Shown piece by piece: positions 1 through 8,238 of a DNA stretch of 48,950 nucleotides. The position numbers and the translations under genes are program-made. This DNA comes from Klebsiella pneumoniae (lineage in GTDB: Bacteria; Pseudomonadota; Gammaproteobacteria; Burkholderiales; UBA3065). The notes below the pieces were generated by a model. That model did no database searches and was not told the DNA's origin. It saw only the letters and a program-made list of their open reading frames with translations. The number at the start of each line of letters is the position of its first letter. Within the stretch, counting starts at the first letter, position 1. The DNA lies in assembly GCA_945897555.1 (NCBI GenBank), contig CAMDGF010000010.1:1-48950 (forward strand). The letters are read 5' to 3'.

Positions 1-989
1 GCCACGTCGCAGTCGCGGTCCTCGGGCGCCAGTTGAGCCAGCACAGCCTCCGATTCCGGCCCCCGGCCGGCGCGCGCCAGTGCCGCGCCCAACGATCGGA
101 TGACGTTGGCATCTGCGGGCGAGATGGCCTGCGCCTTCTGCAGGCTGGCAATGGCCTCGTCGGTCTTGCCGCCGCGCAACAGCGCCTGGCCGTGACTCAG
201 CCATGCATCGAAGTTATCCGGCTCGGCCGTGGTCCAGGCAGTGGTGTGGCGGAGTGCTCCAGCCCAGTCACTGGCTTCGGCGAGGCGCTGCATCTGCAGG
301 AAGGGCGGCTGCTCCGGCACTGGCAGCTCCCAGACCGCTTGCCCGGCGAGCGGACCCAGCGGCTCAGCCGGCTTGCGGCGCAACTCGTCGAGCCAGTCGG
401 CCGGCATGGCGTAGTAGTAACCCGAATGCCCGGCAGAGAGGAAGGTGGTGATGCCGACCACCGCCCCGTCGCGATCAAAAAGGCCGCCACCGCTGGCACC
501 GAGGCCAAAACCAGCCGAAGTCTCGATGACGCGGCTGCCAAGATAGGGGTGCAGCGAGCTGACCCTGCCCTCGGTAAAGAACGCCTCGATACCCCCCGGG
601 TAGCCATAGAAGAACACGCTCTCGCCGGTCGCAAGGCTGCCGGTCGCACGCACCGGGGTTGGCGTGAAAGGCATGTCGTCGGTGATCAGCAGACAGAGGT
701 CGCGGTGAAGATCGGCCTTCTGGGAATAGGCGTTGTAGCGCAACGAGCCCTTCAGCGCGACGATCTGCTCGCTGTTGCGCGTGACATGGCAATTGGTCAG
801 CACCTCGTTGCGGCCCACCACCACACCGCTGCCTGAAAAGGTCTTGTTGCCCGGGGCGCTTGCCGAGATCTTGAGCACCGAGGTGGACAACCGTGTAATG
901 AAACCGGCATCAAAGTCTGCCGCGAGAGCGGCGGGCGCAGTGAACAGGCCGATCGACACAAAAGCAAGAGGGGTCAGAAGGTTACGCAT
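1..989 (-). CDS. Exported trypsin-like serine protease with TPR-like tail (3' end beyond window)
   Basis: The frame reads leftwards from the ATG at 989 and is still open at base 1, so the C-terminus is missing. Residues 1-23 form a signal peptide ending in A-L-A before A-D, so the protein should act in the periplasm or outside. The S1-type triad is visible: His68 in T-N-C-H-V, Asp97 in L-H-R-D-L and Ser166 in G-A-S-G-G-G. From about residue 230 the sequence becomes helical with TPR-like spacing (W-L-S-H-G-Q-A-L-L, then D-E-A-I-A-S-L-Q-K-A). It is the family of small exported trypsin-like proteases without a PDZ domain in the visible part. The substrate is unknown. No clear ribosome binding site precedes 989. 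Confidence 0.85.
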   Translation of the reverse strand, partial: MRNLLTPLAFVSIGLFTAPAALAADFDAGFITRLSTSVLKISASAPGNKTFSGSGVVVGRNEVLTNCHVTRNSEQIVALKGSLRYNAYSQKADLHRDLCLLITDDMPFTPTPVRATGSLATGESVFFYGYPGGIEAFFTEGRVSSLHPYLGSRVIETSAGFGLGASGGGLFDRDGAVVGITTFLSAGHSGYYYAMPADWLDELRRKPAEPLGPLAGQAVWELPVPEQPPFLQMQRLAEASDWAGALRHTTAWTTAEPDNFDAWLSHGQALLRGGKTDEAIASLQKAQAISPADANVIRSLGAALARAGRGPESEAVLAQLAPEDRDCDV

Positions 990-1180
990 CGGTGTGCCAT
1001 AAAAGAGCGGGTCTGCGATAGGCAGGAGCCATGGCGGAAAGTTCAGCGCCCTGCCTTCCCTTGAATGTTGCAATGCAACGAATTTGTCGTAAACCTTGTT
1101 CTATTTATTGTCGATGTGCTCATTCAAGCATTGAATAAGGCCGGGCCAAAGAATTTGTTGCGCTGCCGCAAAAATACCTT

Positions 1181-1247
1181 AGCATTAGCTCGTCGACTGA
1201 TTCCTCCTCCTTCAGCGACTTTTGGGCCCCATGTGGGCCCTTTTTTT
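1181..1247 (+). ncRNA. Candidate anti-Shine-Dalgarno small RNA
   Basis: A short stretch after the third inverted repeat carries CCTCCTCC at 1203-1210 directly before a terminator hairpin and T-run at 1224-1247, with no open frame inside. Small RNAs with CCUCCUCC loops that pair with Shine-Dalgarno sequences are known in Proteobacteria. The 5' end is a guess placed just downstream of the 1159-1172 dyad. It could instead be the tail of a lost gene. Confidence 0.35.
1224..1247 (+). terminator. Rho-independent terminator
   Basis: GGGCCC (1224-1229), a 5-base loop and GGGCCC (1235-1240) are followed by seven T (1241-1247). On the other strand no T-run follows, so it acts on plus-strand transcripts. 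No gene in the window ends here, which implies a short transcript from the preceding gap. Confidence 0.85.
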
Positions 1248-1320
1248 GCACCCAAGCGACCTGCGCCGAGGCGCCCGACCCCGACCTATACTCTGCATCC
1301 CCGCCCCCATCGGAGCCGCG

Positions 1321-1593
1321 ATGTCTCGCACCGTCCTCTGCGTCAAACTCGGCCACGAAGCCGAAGGCCTTGATTTCCCGCCCTATCCCGGAGAACTGGG
1401 CAAACGCATCTTTGACAGCGTCTCCAAAGAAGCATGGCAAGGGTGGCTCAAGCACCAGACCATGCTGGTCAACGAGAACCGCCTTAGCTTGGCCGACCCG
1501 CGCGCCAGAAAATACCTGGCTGACCAGATGGAAAGCCATTTCTTTGGCGGCGGGGCCGACGCGGTCGAAGGGTTCGTGCCTCCGCAGCGATGA
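1321..1593 (+). CDS. yggX: Probable Fe(2+)-trafficking protein
   Basis: A 90-residue protein with the family opening [10 protein letters not shown] and the invariant Cys7. Further family blocks are [13 protein letters not shown][14 protein letters not shown] and Y-L-x-x-Q-M-E-x-x-F-F. YggX proteins protect iron-sulfur clusters and help handle labile ferrous iron in the cytoplasm. GGAG six bases before the ATG at 1321 fixes the start. Open frame continues upstream but has no family similarity. ppk1 follows 69 bases later on the same strand, so the two may be cotranscribed. Confidence 0.95.
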   Translation: MSRTVLCVKLGHEAEGLDFPPYPGELGKRIFDSVSKEAWQGWLKHQTMLVNENRLSLADPRARKYLADQMESHFFGGGADAVEGFVPPQR

Positions 1594-1662
1594 TGTCTGC
1601 TGTATTTGCGCCGCCAACCACTGGTTGATGCGCGGCACCTCTCATCACGGCTCACCAAAACC

Positions 1663-3801
1663 ATGGAACTGCGCTCACCCCCCGCCGACACCGGCGTCGC
1701 CACCCTGCCCGCCAAGCCGTCCGGCCCCCGCGAGGCCGGCCACTTTCTCAACCGCGAACTCGGCCTGCTGGCCTTTAACCGCCGTGTACAAGAGAAAGCG
1801 GAGAACTCCGAGACGCCCCTTCTGGAGAGACTGCGCTACCTGTGCATCACCACCAGCAACCTCGACGAGTTCTTTGAGGTGCGGATCGGTTCGCTCAAAA
1901 AGCAACTGGAGGAACGCAAGCCGCAGCCCGGCCCCGATGGCATGTCACCCCGGCAGACGCTGGAGCGTGTCTCGCGCGAGGCGCACGAACTGGTGGCCCG
2001 GCAATATCGCTTGTTCAACGAGGTGCTGATACCGGCACTGGCCGCCGAGGGCATCGTTTTTTTGCGCCGCTCGCTATGGAACGACGAGCAACGAGCTTGG
2101 GTCGCCGGATTCTTCGAGCGCGAGGTGGCGCCCGTGCTCACCCCGATCGTGCTCGACCCGGCGCATCCGTTCCCGCGCTTGCTCAACAAGAGCCTCAACT
2201 TTGCTGTGACGCTCGAAGGCACCGATGCCTTCGGCCGCAAGCCTACGCTCGCCATCGTGCAGGCGCCGCGGGTGCTGCCCCGCGTCATACGCATGCCAGA
2301 CGAGGTGAGCGGGCATCCCGACGGGCTGGTGTTCTTGTCCTCGGTGATCCATGCCCAGGTCGCCGATCTGTTTCCGGGCATGACGATCACCGGCTGTTAC
2401 CAGTTTCGCGTCACTCGCAACGCAGAGCTGCAGTTCGACGAGGACGAGGTAGCGAATCTGCGCACCGCGCTTCAGGGCGGCCTGCCGCAAAGGCGCTTCG
2501 CCGATGCGGTGCGACTGGAGGTGGTGGATACCTGCCCGGCCGGACTCAGCGATTTTTTGCTGCAGGAGTTCGGCCTCGCCAGAGCCGACCTCTACAAAGT
2601 CGATGGCCCGGTGAATCTGGTGCGGCTCATGCAGGTGCCGGATATGGTCGAAAGGCCCGACCTCAAGTTCCCGCCGTTCACGCCGGGGGTGCCCAAGGCG
2701 CTGCGCAAGCAGACGGACATGTTCTCGCTGATCCGCCAACGCGATCTGCTGCTGCATCATCCGTTCGAGAGCTTTCAGCCGGTCATCGACTTCATCGAGC
2801 AGGCCGCCAGCGACCCCAACGTGGTCGCCATCAAGCAGACGGTCTACCGTACCGGACACGATTCGGCCCTGATGGAGGCCCTTCTCAGCGCGGCACAAAG
2901 GGGCAAGGAAGTCACCGTGGTGGTGGAGCTGCTGGCGCGCTTCGACGAAGAGACCAACATCGGCTGGGCGCAGCGTTTTGAGGATGCTGGCGCACACGTG
3001 GTCTATGGCGTGTTCGGCTTCAAGACGCACGCCAAGATGGCGCTTGTCATTCGGCGTGAACAGGGCGAGCTGTGCCGCTACGTCCATCTGGGCACGGGCA
3101 ACTATCACGCCCGTACCGCTCGCCTCTACACCGACTTTGGCCTGTTCTCTTGCGAGCCTTCGCTCACACGCGATGTCACGGGCATCTTCAGCCAGCTCAC
3201 TGGGACAGGGCGCCCGATGCCCAACCGGCTCATCTGGCAAGCACCGTTCGATCTGCACAGCAACGTGATCCGCGCCATCGATCGTGAGGCCGATCACGCG
3301 CAAGCGGGCCGCCCGGCGCACATCATCGCCAAGATGAACTCGCTGTTGGAGCCGGAGGCCATCGAGGCGCTCTACCGCGCCAGCCAAGCGGGTGTCCGTA
3401 TCGATCTCATCGTGCGCGGTGTCTGCGCCCTGCGGCCGGGCGTGCCCGGACTCTCCGACAATATTCGTGTGCGCTCGGTGATCGGCCGCTTCTTGGAGCA
3501 CAGCCGAATCTTCTATTTCCGCAACCACCGCGACCCCGACCTCTACTTGTCGTCGGCCGATTGGATGGACCGCAATTTCTTCCGTCGCGTCGAGGTCTGC
3601 TTCCCTGTACTCGACCGCCGGCTCAAGGAGCGGGTGTTGCGCGAAGGCTTGCGCCCGTACCTCAACGACAACAGCCAAGCCTGGTTGATGGACGGCGACG
3701 GCCACTATCACCTGCGGTCGGCTCGTCGCGGCGCACGACGCGTCGCCGCGCAGAGCGACCTTCTGCAGAAACTGGGCGAAGACATTGGTGCGGGCAAATA
3801 A
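1663..3801 (+). CDS. ppk1: Polyphosphate kinase 1
   Basis: PPK1 reversibly transfers the gamma phosphate of ATP to polyphosphate through a phosphohistidine intermediate. The 712-residue length fits the family. The N-terminal block F-L-N-R-E-L-G-L-L-A-F-N, the region L-R-Y-L-C-I-T-T-S-N-L-D-E-F-F and the C-terminal phospholipase-D-like domains are visible. The catalytic histidine is His456 in F-K-T-H-A-K-M and the second conserved one is His613 in E-H-S-R-I. I chose the ATG at 1663; an in-frame TTG at 1606 would add 19 residues without family similarity. A CYTH-CHAD protein and a SixA-type phosphatase follow on the same strand, forming a polyphosphate gene set. Confidence 0.96.
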   Translation: MELRSPPADTGVATLPAKPSGPREAGHFLNRELGLLAFNRRVQEKAENSETPLLERLRYLCITTSNLDEFFEVRIGSLKKQLEERKPQPGPDGMSPRQTLERVSREAHELVARQYRLFNEVLIPALAAEGIVFLRRSLWNDEQRAWVAGFFEREVAPVLTPIVLDPAHPFPRLLNKSLNFAVTLEGTDAFGRKPTLAIVQAPRVLPRVIRMPDEVSGHPDGLVFLSSVIHAQVADLFPGMTITGCYQFRVTRNAELQFDEDEVANLRTALQGGLPQRRFADAVRLEVVDTCPAGLSDFLLQEFGLARADLYKVDGPVNLVRLMQVPDMVERPDLKFPPFTPGVPKALRKQTDMFSLIRQRDLLLHHPFESFQPVIDFIEQAASDPNVVAIKQTVYRTGHDSALMEALLSAAQRGKEVTVVVELLARFDEETNIGWAQRFEDAGAHVVYGVFGFKTHAKMALVIRREQGELCRYVHLGTGNYHARTARLYTDFGLFSCEPSLTRDVTGIFSQLTGTGRPMPNRLIWQAPFDLHSNVIRAIDREADHAQAGRPAHIIAKMNSLLEPEAIEALYRASQAGVRIDLIVRGVCALRPGVPGLSDNIRVRSVIGRFLEHSRIFYFRNHRDPDLYLSSADWMDRNFFRRVEVCFPVLDRRLKERVLREGLRPYLNDNSQAWLMDGDGHYHLRSARRGARRVAAQSDLLQKLGEDIGAGK

Positions 3802-3897
3802 GATCAAAAAGCGAATGGCGTGTCATCTTCCCTTCACATCGAGCTGAGTGAGTTGACGCAACGTTCGGCCTCGATGCACCGGTATAGTGCTGAAGGG

Positions 3898-5397
3898 ATG
3901 GAGACCGAACTCAAGTTGGCGATGACGCCGTCATCGCTCCGCCGTCTCATGCACAGCCCGCTGTGGTCTGTGTGGCGGACCTCCGATGCGAAGCAACGCC
4001 TGCGCACGCTCTACTTCGACACGCCCGACGGCGCGCTGGCTCGCGACGGCGTCGCGTTGCGCGTCCGACGCGTGGGCCTGCAGTGGGTCCAGACCGTCAA
4101 GGGCAGTGGCGGCGCCGTGGGCGGACTGCATCGGCGCGATGAATCCGAAGCCCCCGTGGGCGGGCCCAGACCGGAGTTCGCCAAGGTCCCGGCCGACTTG
4201 CTGGGCGGTGCGATAGGCCTGAGCGCGACATGGGAGCGCCTTGACGTGGTGTTCGAGACGCGCTTCGACCGGCTTGCGCGCACCGTGCATCTGCCGAGTG
4301 GCACCACCATTGAGGTGGCATTCGATCGCGGCAGCGTCAGCGCAGGCCATCAAGATGCACCCATCTGTGAGGTCGAGCTCGAACTCAAAGCCGGTGCAAC
4401 CACTGAACTGCTTGCGCTGGCCCGCGCCGTAGTGCGTGAAGGCGGCTGGCTCGACGACACCAGCAAGGCCGCGCGCGGTTATCGCCTGGCATGGCCGGAG
4501 CGGGCATCGCCCATCGCGCCGGTGAGCGCGCCGCCGCTGGCGCACGCCGTGCCGGAGAGCTGGCATGACCTTGTGGTCGACGCCGTCGGTAGCGGCATCG
4601 GACACCTTCATGGCAATGCCGCGGGGGTGCGCGACAACGACCCCGACATCGAATACATCCATCAGATGAGGGTGGCCACGCGTCGTCTGCGTACCATGCT
4701 CTCGATCGCCCGTCGCAGGACAGACCACCCCTTGACCACCCACCTCCTGATCGAGACCGGATGGCTCGGCCGCGCGCTCGGCCCTGCGCGCGACTGGGAT
4801 GTGCTGGTGGAGGAGACTTTGCCCGGCTATCTCACGACGCGCGGCACACCGCCGGGCTACACGCGCCTGCTCGCCGATGCATCCGAAGCGCGCCGTGCGG
4901 CCCGTCAAGTGGCCACGGCCGCAGTAGGTTCGCCACGTTATGGCGAGCTCATCATCGATCTGCTGGCCTGGCTCGAACTGCCGCCGCCACCCGGCCGCAA
5001 AGGTGCCGCCGCCTCTGCGCGCGAGCAACTCGACCGCAGGCATCGCAGCGTGCTGCGCATGGGTCAACCAGAGATGCTGGTTGACGACGAGGCGCGCCAC
5101 CAGCTCCGGCTCGCCTGCAAGAAGTTGCGCTATGCCGCCGACTCGCTTGCACCGGCATTCGGGCCGCGCGCCGGGTCACGCTACCTGGCCGCGCTGGCAC
5201 AGATGCAGAAATCGCTCGGCGGCCTCAACGACGCCGCAGTCGCCTCCCTGCGACTCGACAGCCTGCCCGCCGGACGGGCAGAGCGGGCCCGCCGGGCGAT
5301 CAAAGCCCATCTGCGCAGCCTCGCTGCCGATCGCCTGGGCTCACTGGCTGCCCAGTGGGATACCTTTCGCGGCATCAAGCCGTTCTGGAACAAATAG
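3898..5397 (+). CDS. CYTH and CHAD domain protein
   Basis: A 499-residue two-domain protein. Residues 1-200 are a CYTH (triphosphate tunnel metalloenzyme) domain that begins with the signature E-T-E-L-K at residues 2-6, the reason for choosing the ATG at 3898 over a GTG at 3820. Acidic and basic strand motifs follow (L-R-T-L-Y-F-D-T-P-D, L-R-V-R-R, E-V-E-L-E-L-K). Residues 220-499 are a CHAD domain with helices rich in His, Arg and Lys (H-Q-M-R-V-A-T-R-R-L-R-T and K-K-L-R-Y-A-A-D). CYTH enzymes hydrolyse triphosphate or tripolyphosphate, and CHAD domains bind polyphosphate. Position after ppk1 supports a polyphosphate role. Exact substrate is unknown. Confidence 0.92.
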   Translation: METELKLAMTPSSLRRLMHSPLWSVWRTSDAKQRLRTLYFDTPDGALARDGVALRVRRVGLQWVQTVKGSGGAVGGLHRRDESEAPVGGPRPEFAKVPADLLGGAIGLSATWERLDVVFETRFDRLARTVHLPSGTTIEVAFDRGSVSAGHQDAPICEVELELKAGATTELLALARAVVREGGWLDDTSKAARGYRLAWPERASPIAPVSAPPLAHAVPESWHDLVVDAVGSGIGHLHGNAAGVRDNDPDIEYIHQMRVATRRLRTMLSIARRRTDHPLTTHLLIETGWLGRALGPARDWDVLVEETLPGYLTTRGTPPGYTRLLADASEARRAARQVATAAVGSPRYGELIIDLLAWLELPPPPGRKGAAASAREQLDRRHRSVLRMGQPEMLVDDEARHQLRLACKKLRYAADSLAPAFGPRAGSRYLAALAQMQKSLGGLNDAAVASLRLDSLPAGRAERARRAIKAHLRSLAADRLGSLAAQWDTFRGIKPFWNK

Positions 5398-5398
5398 T

Positions 5399-5863
5399 GT
5401 GGACCTGATCCTGTGGCGTCACGCCGAAGCCGAATATGGCCCCCCCGACATGGAGCGGGCACTCACACCGCATGGTGAACGTCAGGCTGCCAACATGGCG
5501 GCTTGGCTGCGCGATCACCTGCCAGAGGATGCGCGGATACTGGTCAGTCCGGCCAAGCGGGCCCAGCAAACGGCGAGGGCACTCTCCAGTCATTTCGAGA
5601 CTGTTGCCGCGCTGAGTCCGGGTGCCAGCGTCAACGAGGTCCTTGAGGCCTGCGCTTGGTCTGGCCCAGCCCAGGGTTGCGCTCTGGTGGTGGGGCACCA
5701 GCCGACCTTGGGTGAGGTGGCCGCCCGCTTGCTGGGCATCCAGGGCACGGTGGCGGTCCGTAAAGGCGCGATCTGGTGGCTGACGGGACGCAGCCGCGAG
5801 GGCAGCCCGGTGGTGCTCACGGCCTGCCTGCCGCCGGCCATGCTGATCCAAACGCCCCGCTGA
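5399..5863 (+). CDS. sixA: SixA-type phosphohistidine phosphatase
   Basis: A 154-residue histidine phosphatase of the SixA branch. The RHG motif appears as L-W-R-H-A-E-A-E with the nucleophile His8, followed by R-A-L-T-P-H-G-E-R-Q-A, S-P-A-K-R-A-Q-Q-T-A and the second conserved His in V-V-G-H-Q-P-T-L. SixA removes phosphate from phosphohistidine proteins such as HPt domains. The GTG start at 5399 lies one base after the stop of the CYTH-CHAD gene, implying translational coupling. Its partner here is not known; the nearest phosphohistidine enzyme is PPK1. Confidence 0.9.
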   Translation: MDLILWRHAEAEYGPPDMERALTPHGERQAANMAAWLRDHLPEDARILVSPAKRAQQTARALSSHFETVAALSPGASVNEVLEACAWSGPAQGCALVVGHQPTLGEVAARLLGIQGTVAVRKGAIWWLTGRSREGSPVVLTACLPPAMLIQTPR

Positions 5864-5868
5864 CGCGG

Positions 5869-7368
5869 TCAAGCGCTGCGCCGCAGACCCGGGGTGTCGT
5901 GCAGTTGCAGCTCGCAGCCCACCAGCTGCCACTGACGCACCTCTTCGGCGAGTGCCGCTTGTGTCAGCGGATGCGTCTCGAGCCAGGCTGAGTCCAGGGA
6001 GACGCGGATCGAGCTCTGATCGCAATCGAGCAAACGCAGAGGCACCGTGTCGAGTGGGTGCCGAGACCGGTGCAACAGCGCAGCCAAGCGCAGAGCAACG
6101 ATCTGGGCCCGACGCAGGTCGTGGCGCAGGCAGGTAGCAACCTTCCCCAGCTTGCCGCGATGGCCCAGCACCAGATTGGCGAGCGCCTCCTGTTCGGCAC
6201 GCGAGAAGCCCGGCATGTCGGCGTTGCGCAGGATGTACGACGAGTGCTTGTGATAGCCGGAATGCTCGACGGAGAGGCCGAGTTCATGCAGGTCAGCCGC
6301 CCAGCGCAGTTGCTGGCGGATGCTCTCATCGCCACCATCCAGATCGCCAAGGATCGCCAACGCGGTCTGCTCAACCGCCGTGGCCTGCGCCACATCCACC
6401 TGATAGCGACGCTGGAACTGGCTCACAGTGACGCCTCGCAGATCCTTCTCGCCCGACCGGCCGAGCATGTCGTAGAGGATGCCTTGGCGCATGGCACCTT
6501 CGGCCGGCATCATCCGCTCGATGCCAAAAGCCTCGAACACCGAGCACATGATGGCAAGGCCAGCAGCCAGCACCTGAACGCGGTCGGGCCGCACCTGCGG
6601 GAAATCGCGCGTATCGAAGCCACCACTACGGACGCCGCGCCGGACAAGACCCTCAAGGCCCTCCAGCGTGATCACGCCCTCATCAAGGCCGCTCGACTCA
6701 CCGATGATCTGCGAGAGCGCCCGCGCAGAGCCTGAAGAGCCGACCGCCTGCGACCAATCGGCTGGACTGAACTCGTGGGCCACCACTTCGAGTTCGGTGA
6801 GCGCAGCCAACCTCGCACGCTGCATCGCATCGGCAGTGACGGTGCCGTCTGGGAAGTAACGCAGCGTGTAGCTGACGCAGCCCATGTACAGGCTCTCAAG
6901 CCGGATCGGGCGATAGGACTGGCCGATGATGCACTCGGTCGACCCGCCGCCGATGTCCACCACCAGCCGCCGCGCCCGCGAAGGCGGCAGGCTGTGTGCC
7001 ACACCCAGGTAGATCAGGCGCGCTTCTTCGCGCCCCGCCACCACCTCGATAGGGAAGCCCAACGCAGCCTCGGCAGCCGGCACGAAAGCATCGATGTTCT
7101 TGGCGATGCGGAAGGTGTTGGTGCCCACTGCCCGCACGTCATCGGGTGCGAGACCGCGCAAGCGCTGGCCAAAGCGGGCCAGACAATCAAGCGCCCTCTG
7201 CTGCGACTCGGCACTCAGGATCTTGTCGGCACTCAGTCCGGCACCCAGCCGGACCGGCTCGCGCAGAGCGTCGAGCGGAAAGATCTGGCCGTCGACCACG
7301 CGGGCGACCTGCAGATGAAAGCTGTTGGAGCCAAGGTCGACGGACGCGAGCGTCCTCGGCGAAGTCAA
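5869..7368 (-). CDS. ppx: Exopolyphosphatase (Ppx/GppA family)
   Basis: A 499-residue member of the ASKHA-fold Ppx/GppA family, which removes terminal phosphates from polyphosphate or the 5' phosphate of pppGpp. The phosphate-1 loop is S-V-D-L-G-S-N-S-F-H near residue 9, and phosphate-2 is V-V-D-I-G-G-G-S-T-E near residue 140. The C-terminal part has the HD-like helical domain with D-L-H-E-L-G and H-K-H-S-S-Y-I-L-R-N. It lies 78 bases after phoU on the same strand and converges on the ppk1 gene set, so synthesis and degradation genes sit tail to tail. Ppx and GppA cannot be separated with certainty from sequence alone; context favours Ppx. Confidence 0.93.
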   Translation of the reverse strand: MTSPRTLASVDLGSNSFHLQVARVVDGQIFPLDALREPVRLGAGLSADKILSAESQQRALDCLARFGQRLRGLAPDDVRAVGTNTFRIAKNIDAFVPAAEAALGFPIEVVAGREEARLIYLGVAHSLPPSRARRLVVDIGGGSTECIIGQSYRPIRLESLYMGCVSYTLRYFPDGTVTADAMQRARLAALTELEVVAHEFSPADWSQAVGSSGSARALSQIIGESSGLDEGVITLEGLEGLVRRGVRSGGFDTRDFPQVRPDRVQVLAAGLAIMCSVFEAFGIERMMPAEGAMRQGILYDMLGRSGEKDLRGVTVSQFQRRYQVDVAQATAVEQTALAILGDLDGGDESIRQQLRWAADLHELGLSVEHSGYHKHSSYILRNADMPGFSRAEQEALANLVLGHRGKLGKVATCLRHDLRRAQIVALRLAALLHRSRHPLDTVPLRLLDCDQSSIRVSLDSAWLETHPLTQAALAEEVRQWQLVGCELQLHDTPGLRRSA

Positions 7369-7446
7369 GGCAGGTGTTCCTCAGACAAGATCATGCACGG
7401 GCGGGAAGCCCGCAAGGCTCCAAGTGTAATGCGGCCAGGTGCGCGA

Positions 7447-8151
7447 TCAGGCGCCGCCGCTCACCTTCACGAGCGTCTCCGGCGTGACGTGGCGCACGTC
7501 ACGCCCTTGGACCATGTAGACCACGTACTCGGTCATGTTGGTGGCGTGGTCGCCGATGCGTTCGATCGCCTTGGCAACGAACAGGATGTCGAGCGCCGCC
7601 GAGATATTGCGCGGATTCTCCATCATGTGCGTGATGAGTTGGCGGGTGATGCCGTCGAACTCGAGGTCGACCGCCTTATCGGCTGTCGCCACCGCCGGCG
7701 CCAGCGACGGGTCGAGGCGGGCATAGGAATCCAGGGCTTGGCGCACCATCACCATCACCTTGTCGAGCATCGAGCGCAGCTCGACAAAGCGGGTCACCTG
7801 CAAACCGCCATCGAGCGCGATGGCGTGTGCCTTGCGAGCAATCTTCTCGGCCTTGTCGCCGATGCGCTCAAGATCCGTGATGGACTTGACCGTCGCCATG
7901 ACCAGGCGCAGGTCGTTGGCAACCGGTTGACGCGTCGCGATCAGATGCGTGCAGAGCTCGTCGATCTCCACTTCCAGCGCATTGATCTGGTAATCGCTGG
8001 TCATCACCGTCTCGAAATCGCCGATGTTGTTGGTGGCGAGCGCGCTGGCCAGCCGGCTCAGCTGAGCCTCGACCAGCCCGCCCATGTAAGCGACGCGGCC
8101 ACGCATGCCCTCGAGGTCGGAGTCGAAACTGCTGCTGGTGTGCTCGTTCAT
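7447..8151 (-). CDS. phoU: Phosphate signalling protein PhoU
   Basis: A 234-residue all-helical protein with the two PhoU repeats. Repeat 1 contains D-Y-Q-I-N-A-L-E-V-E-I-D and D-L-R-L-V-M-A-T-V-K, and repeat 2 contains D-K-A-V-D-L-E-F-D-G-I-T-R-Q-L and I-E-R-I-G-D-H-A-T-N-M-T-E-Y-V-V-Y. PhoU links the PstSCAB phosphate transporter to the PhoR-PhoB two-component system and represses Pho genes when phosphate is plentiful. AGGAG lies six bases before the ATG. A 13-of-14 Pho box lies upstream at 8203-8220. The usual pst and phoB/R partners are not in the window; here phoU heads a unit with ppx. Confidence 0.96.
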   Translation of the reverse strand: MNEHTSSSFDSDLEGMRGRVAYMGGLVEAQLSRLASALATNNIGDFETVMTSDYQINALEVEIDELCTHLIATRQPVANDLRLVMATVKSITDLERIGDKAEKIARKAHAIALDGGLQVTRFVELRSMLDKVMVMVRQALDSYARLDPSLAPAVATADKAVDLEFDGITRQLITHMMENPRNISAALDILFVAKAIERIGDHATNMTEYVVYMVQGRDVRHVTPETLVKVSGGA

Positions 8152-8202
8152 GGCTGCTCCTGAGGGCGACGCTGGACTAAATGCAAAATGGCTTCGTAGT
8201 CT

Positions 8203-8220
8203 ATGAGAGGAATATGACAG
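8203..8220 (-). promoter_or_regulatory. Pho box upstream of phoU
   Basis: Read on the minus strand this is CTGTCAT-ATTC-CTCTCAT, two 7-base direct repeats 4 bases apart that match the PhoB consensus CTGTCAT-N4-CTGTCAY at 13 of 14 positions. It lies about 50 bases upstream of the phoU ATG in the gap after rpiA, and is oriented towards phoU. PhoB control of phoU-ppx under phosphate limitation is inferred. Confidence 0.7.
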
Positions 8221-8238
8221 AACGAATGCGACGATTGC

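Larger units (their letters stand above)
990..1320. other. AT-rich intergenic region with three inverted repeats
   Basis: This 331-base gap holds no convincing gene. It contains a perfect 13-bp dyad GTTGCA-A-TGCAAC (1067-1079), a dyad ATTCAA-GCA-TTGAAT (1122-1136), a dyad TTGCG-CTGC-CGCAA (1159-1172), a CCTCCTCC tract (1203-1210) and an intrinsic terminator (1224-1247). It is clearly richer in A and T than the flanking genes. A -10-like TATACT lies at 1287-1292 in front of yggX without a good -35 box. Confidence 0.7.

Noticed and set aside
1060-1250. tmRNA or riboswitch in the gap before yggX
   Set aside because: No tRNA-like ends, no tag frame and no known riboswitch core were found; only the dyads and terminator are supported.
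2074-3807. Long open frame opposite ppk1 (577 codons)
   Set aside because: It mirrors the high-GC codon pattern of ppk1 and has no recognisable family, signal or ribosome binding site.
6775-8163. Long plus-strand frame across ppx and phoU
   Set aside because: It is antisense to two well-identified genes and its translation has shadow composition rich in His, Arg and Gln.
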